Positions 25,855 through 34,440 of a stretch of DNA of 64,000 nucleotides are shown here, piece by piece. The DNA lies in assembly GCF_026340305.1 (NCBI RefSeq), contig NZ_JAPEPI010000002.1:1240001-1304000 (forward strand), given 5' to 3'. The position numbers and the translations under genes are program-made. Every line of letters begins with the position of its first letter. The first letter of the stretch is position 1. The notes under the pieces are model-generated. The model was not told the origin of the DNA. It did not search any database and was given only the letters and a program-made list of their open reading frames with translations. This DNA is from Streptomyces sp. NBC_01381. GTDB lineage: Bacteria; Actinomycetota; Actinomycetes; Streptomycetales; Streptomycetaceae.

Positions 25855-26823
25855 GTGCAGCGCTGGCGTGGCTTGGAGGACATCCCCCAGGACTGGGGGC
25901 GCAGCGTCGTCACCATCGGTTCCTACGACGGCGTACACCGCGGGCACCAGCTGATCATCGGCCGTGCGGTCGAACGAGCGCGTGAGCTCGGCGTGCCCGC
26001 CGTCGTCGTCACCTTCGACCCGCACCCCAGCGAGGTCGTGCGTCCGGGCAGCCACCCGCCGCTGCTTGCCCCGCACCACCGGCGCGCCGAACTCATGGCC
26101 GAGCTGGGTGTGGACGCGGTCCTCATCCTGCCGTTCACCACGGAGTTCTCGAAGCTGTCGCCCGCCGACTTCGTCGTCAAGGTGCTCGTCGACAAGCTGC
26201 ACGCGCGCGTGGTCGTCGAGGGCCCCAACTTCCGCTTCGGCCACAAGGCCGCGGGCAATGTCGCCTTCCTGACCGAGCTCGGCGCGACGTACGACTACGA
26301 AGTCGATGTCATCGACCTGTTCGTGAGCGGCGACGCGGGCGGTGGCGAGCCCTTCTCCTCCACGCTCACCCGGCGTCTGGTCGCCGAGGGCGATGTGGCG
26401 GGCGCGGCGGAGATCCTCGGCCGCCCGCACCGCGTCGAGGGCGTCGTCGTGCGGGGCGCGCAGCGCGGCCGCGAACTGGGCTTCCCCACCGCCAACGTGG
26501 AGACGCTGCCGCACACCGCCATCCCCGCGGACGGCGTCTACGCCGGGTGGCTGGACGCGCAGGGCGAGGCGATGCCCGCCGCGATCTCCGTGGGCACGAA
26601 CCCGCAGTTCGACGGGACCGAGCGGACGGTCGAGGCGTACGCGATCGACCGCATCGGACTCGACCTGTACGGCCTGCACGTGGCCGTCGACTTCCTCGCC
26701 TTCGTGCGCGGGCAGGCGAAGTTCGACTCGATCGACGAGCTGCTCGTCGCCATCGCGGACGACGTGAAGAAATCCCGCGAGCTCATCGAAGCCGCTGATT
26801 CCGGCAACGGCCTCCCGGAGTAG
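25855..26823 (+). CDS. ribF: Bifunctional riboflavin kinase / FMN adenylyltransferase
   Basis: Makes FMN from riboflavin and FAD from FMN. The 322-residue product starts at GTG 25855 after GAGGAG; an ATG at 25780 would add 25 residues not expected for the family. The N-terminal adenylyltransferase domain has SYDGVHRGHQLII and TFDPHPSEV. The C-terminal kinase domain has GRELGFPTANV and PADGVYAGW, then the GTNPQFDGTERTVEAY segment. It stands apart from its neighbours and is read toward a minus-strand small gene. Confidence 0.97.
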   Translation: MQRWRGLEDIPQDWGRSVVTIGSYDGVHRGHQLIIGRAVERARELGVPAVVVTFDPHPSEVVRPGSHPPLLAPHHRRAELMAELGVDAVLILPFTTEFSKLSPADFVVKVLVDKLHARVVVEGPNFRFGHKAAGNVAFLTELGATYDYEVDVIDLFVSGDAGGGEPFSSTLTRRLVAEGDVAGAAEILGRPHRVEGVVVRGAQRGRELGFPTANVETLPHTAIPADGVYAGWLDAQGEAMPAAISVGTNPQFDGTERTVEAYAIDRIGLDLYGLHVAVDFLAFVRGQAKFDSIDELLVAIADDVKKSRELIEAADSGNGLPE

Positions 26824-26862
26824 AGGGCCGAAAGCGGGGCTCCCGCCCCCGGCCCTGCGCGC

Positions 26863-27063
26863 CTACAGGACGTGCGGAAGGGCGACGCTGTTGACCAGCG
26901 GGCCTTCGACGGTGACTCCTTCGGTGATCAGCGACTCGACGGGCGGCAGCGGCGGGGCGGGGTTCGCCGTGCGCTGTGCCGCCGAGGCCGGAGCGGTGAT
27001 CGCGGTGACGGACAGGGCGAGGGCTGCGAGCAGCGTGAAGGTCAGGACGCGGCGATGACGCAT
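26863..27063 (-). CDS. Small secreted protein, 66 residues
   Basis: The product begins MRHRRVLTFTLLAALALSV and has a clear Sec signal ending near ASAAQ. The mature peptide is only about 38 residues and contains no Cys: PPLPPVESLITEG, then a hydrophobic end EGPLVNSVALPHVL. It is divergent from another tiny secreted protein gene, with 154 bases between the starts. Function unknown; it may be a surface or signalling peptide. Confidence 0.6.
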   Translation of the reverse strand: MRHRRVLTFTLLAALALSVTAITAPASAAQRTANPAPPLPPVESLITEGVTVEGPLVNSVALPHVL

Positions 27064-27217
27064 GAGGTCTCTGCTTTCTTCCGTATTCTTCCGGTTTCCC
27101 CGGCGTCCGACGACCCGTTCGTATGATCGTCAGTGACTTCTTGGTCGTGCCCGGGGTTACGCACGGCGAGCGGGCCGCGACCGGCGGCCCGCGCATGCAC
27201 GGTCCAAGGAGGCTGCA

Positions 27218-27442
27218 GTGAACGGCAGTTGGGTGCAGACAACGTCCCGTTGGGTGCTGGTCGCGGCGATGGCGGCGGTGCCATCCGTCCTGTGCTCCGG
27301 CGCGGCGCACGCCGATGAGACGCACGCGAATTCGCACAACGCGCCCAGGGTCGCGCTGATCAACACCGGCCAGATCGATGACCCGTTGGAGGACGTGCTC
27401 GAGCACACCCTCAACTTCGGGGACGGATACAGGTGGGACTGA
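27218..27442 (+). CDS. Small secreted protein, 74 residues
   Basis: The GTG start at 27218 has a near-perfect AAGGAGG ribosome-binding site, which strongly supports translation. Residues 1-32 are a signal peptide (SRWVLVAAMAAVPSVLCSG, then AAHA). The mature 42 residues are polar and acidic: NTGQIDDPLEDVLEH, ending LNFGDGYRWD. No enzyme motif is seen. A perfect hairpin follows. It is probably a conserved streptomycete secreted peptide. Confidence 0.7.
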   Translation: MNGSWVQTTSRWVLVAAMAAVPSVLCSGAAHADETHANSHNAPRVALINTGQIDDPLEDVLEHTLNFGDGYRWD

Positions 27443-27467
27443 CGGGGTGAACTGCTCGTGGTCGCAC

Positions 27468-27505
27468 CGTACTTGCGCGGGTTCCCGGGCGGCCGCGCAA
27501 GTACG
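27468..27505. terminator. Bidirectional terminator between two small convergent genes
   Basis: CGTACTTGCGCGG and CCGCGCAAGTACG form a perfect 13-base stem with a 12-base loop, 25 bases after one stop and 22 before the other. Confidence 0.85.
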
Positions 27506-27527
27506 TCGCGATGTGGGGGTGTTCAGG

Positions 27528-27725
27528 TCACGGGGCGAGGCACGCCGTGCCCGGCACCTCGGAGGGGACGCCGGGGCTGGCCGGATCGACGAGCGAGGTG
27601 ACGTCGCCGGCCGACTGCGCCACGCAGTCGACGGTCCCGACCGGGTCCGGGACGGCACTGGCGGGCACGGCGAGGGCCCCCATCAGCGCGAAGGCCCCGA
27701 GGATGACGGCGGCGGAACGGCGCAT
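27528..27725 (-). CDS. Small secreted protein with two cysteines, 65 residues
   Basis: The ATG at 27725 has an AAGGAGAT ribosome-binding site; an upstream start at 27764 would spoil the signal peptide. MRRSAAVILGAFALMGALAV, then PASA, is a Sec signal. The mature 41 residues include two Cys (GTVDCVAQ and GTACLAP) that could form one disulfide across a VDPASPGVPSEVPG loop. It converges with the previous gene. Function unknown. Confidence 0.65.
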   Translation of the reverse strand: MRRSAAVILGAFALMGALAVPASAVPDPVGTVDCVAQSAGDVTSLVDPASPGVPSEVPGTACLAP

Positions 27726-27905
27726 GGAAATCTCCTTCACTTCGGTGGAGTTGGAGTTGCTCACGGTCCGTCATTGGACCGGAGCACTCTGTGACTCCCC
27801 AGCGCTCACGCCCGATAGGCCCCGGATCACCCGTACGTGGAAGAGGTAACGATCCGCCGCCTCGGGGCGTCGCTCCGCCCCGCCCGCAAGGCGTACAACC
27901 CCCGG

Positions 27906-28946
27906 TCAGACCCCGGACGCGCTGACGTCGGCCGTCGCCCAATGGCACGCCACCTGCGTCTCGCCGGCGCCGGACAGCACCGGCAGATCCTCCGTCCGGC
28001 AGCGGTCCGCGACACCCGCCCGCTCTGCCTCGCCAGAGGCAAGCACCTGGCAGCGGGCGTGGAACCGGCAGCCGCCCGGGATGCGGGACGGGTCCGGCGG
28101 CTCGCCCGTGAGGACCACCGGATCGCCGGGCGCCTCCGGGAGGACCGACAACAGAGCCTGGGTGTACGGGTGTTGGGGCGAGGTCAGGACCTCCTCCACC
28201 GTGCCCGTCTCGACGATCCGGCCCAGATACATCACCGCCACGCGGTCCGCGATGTTCCAGGCGAGGCCCAGGTCGTGCGTCACCACCAGGGCGGAGAGCC
28301 CGAGTTCGTCGCGCAGCCGCAGCAGCAGGGCCAGGATCTCGCCGCGTACGGAGGCGTCGAGCGAGGCCACCGGCTCGTCCGCGACGATCAGTTCGGGCTC
28401 CAGGACCAGCGCGCCCGCGATGACGACGCGCTGGCGCTGACCGCCCGACAGCTCGTGCGGGTAGCGCAGGAAGAACCGCTCCGGCGGGCGCAGACCGGCC
28501 CGCGAGAGCGCGTCGGCGACCGCCGCCTGCTCGTCACCCCCGTACTTGTGGATGCGCAGCCCCTCGGCGACCGCCTCGTACACGGTGTGGCGGGGATTCA
28601 GGGAGCCGCTGGGATCCTGGAGCACCAGCTGGACGCGCTTGCGGTACGCCTTGAGCGCGCGGCCCGAGTAGTCCAGCGGCTTGCCGCCGAACGTCACCTT
28701 TCCGGAGGTCGGCGCCACCAGGCCGAGCAGCGAGCGGGCCAGCGTCGTCTTGCCGCAGCCCGACTCGCCGACCAGGGCGACGATCTCGGCGGGCTTGATG
28801 GCGAGGTCCACGCCGTCCACCGCGCGCGCGGGCGGCGCGCCGCGGCGGCCGGGGAACGTGATGTGCAGATCGCCCGCCGAAAGGAGGGGCTCGTCCGTGG
28901 TCATGCTGCGCCGCTCCTCGGTGCTGGGGGTCCCGGTCTCGGTCAC
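27906..28946 (-). CDS. Peptide ABC transporter ATP-binding protein (DppF/OppF type)
   Basis: Hydrolyses ATP to drive peptide uptake. The 346-residue product has Walker A GESGCGKTT, Q-loop LVLQDPSGSLNPR, signature LSGGQRQR, Walker B LIVADEP and H-loop VVTHDL. The C-terminal oligopeptide-family extension carries a Cys-rich element (GGCRFHARCQV and the final CHW). It is the last gene of the operon, with a 4-base overlap (GTGA) with the preceding ATPase gene. The nickel-transport alternative is less likely given the five-gene make-up. Confidence 0.94.
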   Translation of the reverse strand: MTETGTPSTEERRSMTTDEPLLSAGDLHITFPGRRGAPPARAVDGVDLAIKPAEIVALVGESGCGKTTLARSLLGLVAPTSGKVTFGGKPLDYSGRALKAYRKRVQLVLQDPSGSLNPRHTVYEAVAEGLRIHKYGGDEQAAVADALSRAGLRPPERFFLRYPHELSGGQRQRVVIAGALVLEPELIVADEPVASLDASVRGEILALLLRLRDELGLSALVVTHDLGLAWNIADRVAVMYLGRIVETGTVEEVLTSPQHPYTQALLSVLPEAPGDPVVLTGEPPDPSRIPGGCRFHARCQVLASGEAERAGVADRCRTEDLPVLSGAGETQVACHWATADVSASGV

Positions 28947-29983
28947 GGTGTACGCTCCGCCGTCGCCGGCGCCGATGTCGGCTGCGCCGGGAGCTGGGAA
29001 CCCGCGTGTACGCAGGCCGCCCGGTGCCGGGGACCCGCGTCCCGCAGCACCTGGTCCTCCGTGTCGCAGGAGTCCAGGGCGACCGCGCAGCGCGGGTGGA
29101 ACGTACAGCCCGTGGGGAGCGACGACGGGTCCGGCGGGTCGCCGGGCAGGCCGCGCGGCGCGAAGCGCGACGCCGTGTCGCCGATGCGCGGGAAGGCCGC
29201 CGAGAGGGCCTTTCCGTACGGGTGCTGGGCGTTCTCGTAGACCTCGGAGGCCGGGCCCTCCTCGACGACGCGGCCCGCGTACATCACCGCGAGCCGGTCG
29301 CAGGTGTCGGAGAGCACCGCGAGGTCATGGCTGATCATGATCAGGCCGAGGTCCTGCTCGGCCACCAACTGCTCGATCAGGCGCAGGATCTGAGCCTGGA
29401 TCATCACATCGAGGGCCGTCGTCGGCTCGTCGGCGATGATCAGCCGAGGGTCGCAGGCGAGCGCCATCGCGATCATCACGCGCTGCCGCTGGCCGCCCGA
29501 CAACTCGTGCGGATAGGCGTCCGCGCGGGCGGCCGGCAGACCCACGTGCTCGAGCAGCTCCCCGGCCTTCTTCTTCGCGCCCGCCGGGGTCGCCTTCTTG
29601 TGCAGCAGGATCGGCTCGGCGATCTGGTCGCCGATGCGGTGCACGGCGTTGAGGGAGTGCATCGCGCCCTGGAAGACGACCGATGCGCCCGCCCAGCGGA
29701 CCGCGCGAACCTGGCCCCACTTCATGGTGAGGACGTCCTCGCCGTCGAGCAGCACCTCGCCGGTCACCTTCGTCCCCGCGGGCAGCAGCCGCAGCAGGGC
29801 GAGCGCGAGCGTGGACTTGCCGCATCCGGACTCGCCCGCGACGCCGAGCTTCTGGCCCGCGTCGACCGTGAGGTTCACACCGCGCACGGCGGCGGCCCCG
29901 GACGCGTACGTCACTTCGAGATTTCTTACGTCGAGGAGGCGCTGATCCGCCACCTTGGTCTCTGCCACGTTGGTCTCCGTCAC
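28943..29983 (-). CDS. Peptide ABC transporter ATP-binding protein (DppD/OppD type)
   Basis: Second nucleotide-binding subunit. The GTG at 29983 gives 346 residues; GTG codons at 29967 and 29953 are alternatives, since none has a strong ribosome-binding site. Motifs are GESGCGKSTL (Walker A), the Q-loop VVFQGAMHSLNAVHR, LSGGQRQR, LIIADEPTTALD and MISHDLAV. The C-terminal family extension has TGCTFHPRCAVALDSC. The Q-loop type GAMHSLNAVHR is usual for DppD. It follows the second permease after 14 bases. Confidence 0.93.
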   Translation of the reverse strand: MTETNVAETKVADQRLLDVRNLEVTYASGAAAVRGVNLTVDAGQKLGVAGESGCGKSTLALALLRLLPAGTKVTGEVLLDGEDVLTMKWGQVRAVRWAGASVVFQGAMHSLNAVHRIGDQIAEPILLHKKATPAGAKKKAGELLEHVGLPAARADAYPHELSGGQRQRVMIAMALACDPRLIIADEPTTALDVMIQAQILRLIEQLVAEQDLGLIMISHDLAVLSDTCDRLAVMYAGRVVEEGPASEVYENAQHPYGKALSAAFPRIGDTASRFAPRGLPGDPPDPSSLPTGCTFHPRCAVALDSCDTEDQVLRDAGPRHRAACVHAGSQLPAQPTSAPATAERTP

Positions 29984-29997
29984 CTTGTTCGATCCAC

Positions 29998-30927
29998 TCA
30001 ACGGGAGACCCCCAGCCTGGGGTTGAGCACGGACTCCACGGCGCGCCCGCACAGCGTGAACGCCAGCGCCACGACGGCGATGGCCAGGCCGGGCGGGGCC
30101 AGATACCACCAGTCGCCCGCGCTGACCGCGCCCGCCTCGCGCGCGTCCTGGAGCAGGCCGCCCCAGGAGACGACCGTCGGATCGCCGAGGCCGAGGAAGG
30201 CCAGGGTGGCCTCGGTGAGGATCGCGTTGGAGATGACGAGGGTGGTCTGCGCGAGGACGAGCGGCATGACGTTGGGCAGCACGTGCCGGCCCATGACATG
30301 GCCGTGGCCGCCGCCGAGCGCCTGGGCGCGTTCGATGTACGGGCGCGACTCCACGGCCAGGGTCTGGGCGCGGACCAGACGCGCGGTCGTCGGCCAGGTC
30401 GTCACGCCGATCGCCAGGATGATCGTCCAGATGGACTTGGACATCACCGAGGCGAGCGCGATGGCGAGCACCAGCGTCGGCATCACCAGGAACCAGTCCG
30501 TGACGCGCATGATCACGGTGGCGTACCAGCCCTTGAAGTGCCCCGCGGTGATCCCCACGATCGTGCCGATGGCCACCGAGAGCACGGCGGCGAGCAGCCC
30601 GACGGTGAGCGAGATCCGCGCGCCCCACACCAGAAGCCCGAGCAGATCGCGCCCGAACTGGTCGGTGCCCAGGGGGAATTCGCCGCTCGGCGACTCCATG
30701 GGTTTGCCCGGCGCGTCGGTCACGCTCTGCGCGTCCGAGCCGACGAGCAGCGGCGCGAAGACGGCGACGAGCGCGAACACGACGAGTGCGGCCAGGCCGA
30801 AAAGACCGGCCCGGTGGGTGCGGTACTCGCGCCAGAAGCGGGCGGCGGAGTGGCGTCTGCGGGTCCACGCGAGCGCCCGCGGGCTCTTGGCGACAGGGAC
30901 GTCGGTCTTCGTTGCATCGGTCGTCAT
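29998..30927 (-). CDS. Peptide ABC transporter permease (DppC/OppC type)
   Basis: The 309-residue membrane subunit begins with a cytoplasmic basic N-terminus, then a first transmembrane helix (GLAALVVFALVAVFAPLLVG), a long periplasmic-type loop and further helices. The ATPase-contact EAA loop reads ARLVRAQTLAVESRPYIERA plus QALGGGHGHVMGRHVLPN. It overlaps the DppB gene by four bases (ATGA), fitting strict stoichiometry. Confidence 0.94.
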   Translation of the reverse strand: MTTDATKTDVPVAKSPRALAWTRRRHSAARFWREYRTHRAGLFGLAALVVFALVAVFAPLLVGSDAQSVTDAPGKPMESPSGEFPLGTDQFGRDLLGLLVWGARISLTVGLLAAVLSVAIGTIVGITAGHFKGWYATVIMRVTDWFLVMPTLVLAIALASVMSKSIWTIILAIGVTTWPTTARLVRAQTLAVESRPYIERAQALGGGHGHVMGRHVLPNVMPLVLAQTTLVISNAILTEATLAFLGLGDPTVVSWGGLLQDAREAGAVSAGDWWYLAPPGLAIAVVALAFTLCGRAVESVLNPRLGVSR

Positions 30928-32006
30928 CGGCCCACCCTGGGGTCGAGCAGCGGATAGATCACGTCGGCCAGGGTGTTCATGAGGATCACCGCGGCGGCGA
31001 ACACGAAGAACAGACCCTGGACGAGCGGCAGGTCGGGCACGCTCAGCGCGGAGTAGAAGAGCCCGCCGAGCCCCGGCCAGGAGAAGACGGTCTCGACGAG
31101 GATCGCGCCCGCCACCACCGTGCCGAGGTTCACGAACATCAGCGTGACCGTGGGCAGCATCGCGTTCGGGACGGCGTGCCGACGGCGTACGAGATCGTCC
31201 CGAAGCCCCTTGGCACGGGCCGTCGTCAGATAGTCGCTGCCCATTTCGTCGAGCAGCGAGGAGCGCATCACGAGGAGCGTCTGCGCGTAGCCGACGGCGA
31301 CGAGCGTGACGACGGGAAGCACCATGTGGTGCGCGACATCGATGACGTACGCGATGCCGGTCTCGCCGCCCGATTCCATCCCGCCGGTCGGGAAGAGCCC
31401 CGGAATGGGGCCCGCGCCCACCGAGAAGGTGATGATGAGAAGGAGCCCGAGCCAGAAGGACGGCACGGAGTAGAGGGTGAGCGCGAGGCCGGTGTGCACG
31501 CGGTCTCCGAGCCCGCCGTTGCGCCAGGCCGTGCGGGTGCCGAGCCAGACGCCGATGAGGGTGTAGAGGAGGAACGCGGTGCCGGTGAGCAGGAGCGTCG
31601 CGGGCAGCGCGTCGGTGATCTTGTCGATCACCGGGGCGTGGAACTGGTACGAGGTGCCGAAGTCGCCCGTCAGCGCGTTGCCGCAGTAGTCGAAGAACTG
31701 CGTCATGACCGGCTGGTCGAGGCCGAACTCCTTGCGCATCGCGGCCAGTTGCTCGGCCGACACGCGCTTTCCGCCCGTCATCTGCTTCACCGGGTCGCCC
31801 GGGATGAGACGGAACAGGAAGAAGCTGGTGACGAGGACGGCGAACAGCGAGACGGCGGCGCCGCCCAGCTTGCCCGCCACGTACTGGAGATAGGCGCGGG
31901 TGTTGCGGGCCCGGGGGCCGCGGGCCGACGGCCCGGCGGGTGCCGGATCGTCGGTCGCCGCGGCGCCCTCGGTGTCGAGCAGTGCGGGATTGCTGTCAGC
32001 GGTCAT
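30924..32006 (-). CDS. Peptide ABC transporter permease (DppB/OppB type)
   Basis: The 360-residue subunit has a hydrophilic 40-residue N-terminus, then the typical FAVLVTSFFLFRLIPGDPV first helix and the family stretch LGLDQPVMTQFFDY in similar form (EFGLDQPVMTQFFDYCGNAL region). The EAA loop is ARAKGLRDDLVRRRHAVPNA. The gene lies three bases downstream of the solute-binding protein gene and is part of the same operon. Confidence 0.94.
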   Translation of the reverse strand: MTADSNPALLDTEGAAATDDPAPAGPSARGPRARNTRAYLQYVAGKLGGAAVSLFAVLVTSFFLFRLIPGDPVKQMTGGKRVSAEQLAAMRKEFGLDQPVMTQFFDYCGNALTGDFGTSYQFHAPVIDKITDALPATLLLTGTAFLLYTLIGVWLGTRTAWRNGGLGDRVHTGLALTLYSVPSFWLGLLLIITFSVGAGPIPGLFPTGGMESGGETGIAYVIDVAHHMVLPVVTLVAVGYAQTLLVMRSSLLDEMGSDYLTTARAKGLRDDLVRRRHAVPNAMLPTVTLMFVNLGTVVAGAILVETVFSWPGLGGLFYSALSVPDLPLVQGLFFVFAAAVILMNTLADVIYPLLDPRVGR

Positions 32007-32009
32007 GCG

Positions 32010-33920
32010 TTACTCGCGGTCCTCTGCGGTCGAACGGCGGCGCAGGGCGAACAGGACTCCACCGCCGACGAGCACCACCGCGGCGGCGGCGATACCGATG
32101 ATGACACCGGTCGAGCTTCCATCCTTGGAGGAACTCTTCCCATCCGCGGGGACGGCGGACCACCAGCTCCAATATCCGTCCTGGCCGTAGATGTTGCCCG
32201 CGGCCGTCGGCATGGTGGTGATGGACTTGATCTGGTCCGTGCGGTAGGCCTCGACGGCGTTCGGGTACGCGAGCACGTTCATGTACCCGGAGTCGTAGAG
32301 CCAGGACTGCATTTCCTTGACGGTCTCGGCGCGCTTGGCCGGGTCGTAGTCGGCCAGCTGCTTCGCGTAGAGGTCGTCGTACTTCTTGTTGCAGATGAAG
32401 TTGTCGGTGGCGGCGCTCTCCTTGGCCTTCTTCGGGAGCGCGGCACAGGTGTGGATGCCGAGCACGAAGTCCGGGTCGGGGTTGACGGACCAGCCGTCGA
32501 AAGCGAGGTCGTACTCACCCGCGTACCAGGGCACGGAGACGTCGTCGAGACAGTCGACCTTGAGCCCGATGCCGAGATCCCCCCACCACTCCTTCAGATA
32601 CTTGCCCACGGCCTTGTCGTTCGGGTCCGTGGCGTGACAGAGGATGCGCAGGTCGAGCGGCTTGCCGTCCTTGCCGACGCGCTTGCCGTCGCCGTTCTTC
32701 TTGTAGCCCGCGTCGTCGAGGAGCTGGGCCGCCTTCTTCGGGTCGTACGTCAGTTCCTGGTCGGCCGAGGGCTTCCAGGCGTAGTCGGAGAAACGCGGCG
32801 GAATGTAGCCCGCGCCCTCGACGGCCTGCCCCTGGAACACCTTGTCGACGAGCGCCTTGCGGTCGACGGAGAGGAAGAGCGCCTGACGGACCTTCTGGTC
32901 GAGGAGGGCCGGATGGCCGTTGCCGAACTTCTTGCCGTCCAGGGTCTTGGCGCCCGGATTGGTGGCGATGGCGAAGAAGCGACGTCCGGGCCCCTCGTTG
33001 ACCTTGACGTTCTCTTCCTTCTTGAGGGAGGCGGCCTGCGCGGGAGTGAGCGCGGGCTGTCCGGCGACGAACGAAACCTCGCCCTTCCTGAGGGCGGAGA
33101 CGGCCGCGTCCTGGTCCTTGTACGTCTTGAAGACCAGCTCGTCGAACTTGGGCGCGCCGCGCCAGAAGTCCTTGTTGGCCTTGAGCTTCACGTACTGGTC
33201 GACCTTGTAGTCCGTCAGGATGAACGGGCCGTTGCCGACGACGGGGAAGTCCTTGTCGTTGTTGAACTTCGAGATGTCGTCGACCTTCTCCCAGACGTGC
33301 TTGGGAACGATCGGTACGTCGAGCGCGGCCATCGTGGCCTGCGGCTCCTTCAGCTCGATGACCAGCTTGGTGGGGCTGGGCGCGGTCACCTTCTTGAAGT
33401 TGGTGACGAAGTTGGAGTTCGAGGTGGCGGTGCCCTCCTTGGACATCACCTTGTTGAACGTCCACGCGGCGTCCTCGGCGGTCGCCTTCTTGCCGTCCGA
33501 CCACTTGGAGTCGTCCCGGATGGTGTACGTCCAGGTCAGCTTGTCGGCGGAGGGCTTCCAGTCGGTGGCGAAGCCGTCGATCGCCTTGTTGTTCTTCGCG
33601 TCGTAGTTCGTCAGGTACTCGTACGTGAGGCGGTGGATGCTGGTGCTGAGCAGCCGCTGCGCGAGGAAGGGGCTGAGCGAGTCGACGCTCTGCGCCACGG
33701 CGACGGTGAGGACCTTCTTCCCGCCGTCGGCCTTGGCCTCGGCCTGCTGGGGCGCCGGGTTGAGCGGCGTCGCGAGGCCTGCGGTGAGGGTGAAGGCGGC
33801 GGCTGCGGAGGCAAGGAGGATGCGGGCCCTGCGGGGGTCGCGGGTGCGGCTCGTGCTCCGTGGTGGCGCCTTCGCCGGGGTGTGGGACCGTACTCTGCCG
33901 TGCTGATCTTGTGTGTCCAT
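32010..33920 (-). CDS. Peptide ABC transporter substrate-binding protein, C-terminally anchored
   Basis: Extracellular family-5 binding protein of 636 residues. The ATG at 33920 is preferred for its GAGG site; ATG 33941 and GTG 33950 are alternatives. An N-terminal export signal is present (ILLASAAAAFTLTAGLA) but no lipobox Cys is visible. Instead the C-terminus carries a transmembrane helix and basic stop (GVIIGIAAAAVVLVGGGVLF, then ALRRR), so the protein is probably anchored at that end. Family features include the LTYEYLTNYD, WSDGKKATAEDAAWTFNKVM and GNGPFILTDYK segments. It is the first gene of the transporter operon. Confidence 0.93.
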   Translation of the reverse strand: MDTQDQHGRVRSHTPAKAPPRSTSRTRDPRRARILLASAAAAFTLTAGLATPLNPAPQQAEAKADGGKKVLTVAVAQSVDSLSPFLAQRLLSTSIHRLTYEYLTNYDAKNNKAIDGFATDWKPSADKLTWTYTIRDDSKWSDGKKATAEDAAWTFNKVMSKEGTATSNSNFVTNFKKVTAPSPTKLVIELKEPQATMAALDVPIVPKHVWEKVDDISKFNNDKDFPVVGNGPFILTDYKVDQYVKLKANKDFWRGAPKFDELVFKTYKDQDAAVSALRKGEVSFVAGQPALTPAQAASLKKEENVKVNEGPGRRFFAIATNPGAKTLDGKKFGNGHPALLDQKVRQALFLSVDRKALVDKVFQGQAVEGAGYIPPRFSDYAWKPSADQELTYDPKKAAQLLDDAGYKKNGDGKRVGKDGKPLDLRILCHATDPNDKAVGKYLKEWWGDLGIGLKVDCLDDVSVPWYAGEYDLAFDGWSVNPDPDFVLGIHTCAALPKKAKESAATDNFICNKKYDDLYAKQLADYDPAKRAETVKEMQSWLYDSGYMNVLAYPNAVEAYRTDQIKSITTMPTAAGNIYGQDGYWSWWSAVPADGKSSSKDGSSTGVIIGIAAAAVVLVGGGVLFALRRRSTAEDRE

Positions 33921-34394
33921 GGGTCGGTGACCTCGCGTCATCGCTCGCACAGGGATGGCTAGTTGATCAAGTAACGCCAGCTGGTTGATGTGTGTGTCTA
34001 CCAGCGCCAGTCTGCGTCAGTCAACGGCAGGTGAACCCCATGTGGCCTGCGGAAATAACGAGTTGACCCGGATTTCATCCGCATTGGTCAAGACCTGTGA
34101 AGCGTGGCTGGTCGGGGGGTGACGGTGGGGGGAGGGGCAGGTGGGGGGTGGGGTCCGCGTCGGGGTGGGGCGGTGGTCCTGGGGGCGTCTGCGGCACCGC
34201 CATCTCTCCCCGCCCACCCGGGCGAGTCGCCCCGCTGCCGTACTGCTGCCGCCCGCTGCTGCAGGCAGGCGTTCCGCGGGGCGGGGGTGCGCGCGGTCTC
34301 CCTCGCTGTGGGCAGGCGTTCCGCAGGGCGGAACGGGTGGGCACAGCCCCAACTGCCGGGGGAGCGATCAACGAGGCGGCTGGGAAAACGGGGA
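33921..34394. repeat. Intergenic region with dispersed repeat (copy 3)
   Basis: No convincing gene lies in these 474 bases. The stretch next to the binding-protein gene should hold its promoter; GGTTGATG and TAGTTGATCAAG (about 33960-33990) form a near repeat there. Between about 34260 and 34370, GGCAGGCGTTCCGCGGGGCG recurs as GGGCAGGCGTTCCGCAGGGC, followed by GGGTGGGCACAGCCCC and ACTGCCGGGGG. These match parts of the repeat inside the STAND gene at 24.2 kb. Confidence 0.6.
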
Positions 34395-34423
34395 GGGCCC
34401 GCACCGAGGAACGGTGCGGGCCC
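34395..34423 (-). terminator. Perfect hairpin after the EspI-like gene
   Basis: GGGCCCGCACCG and CGGTGCGGGCCC form a perfect 12-base stem with a 5-base loop, 17 bases past the stop of the minus-strand gene. Confidence 0.85.
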
Positions 34424-34440
34424 AGTTGGGTCGGGTGAGG

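Noticed and set aside
30786..33962. Long + strand frame opposite the transporter genes
   Set aside because: It is antisense to well-supported permease and binding-protein genes, with Val/Arg/Glu-rich shadow composition.
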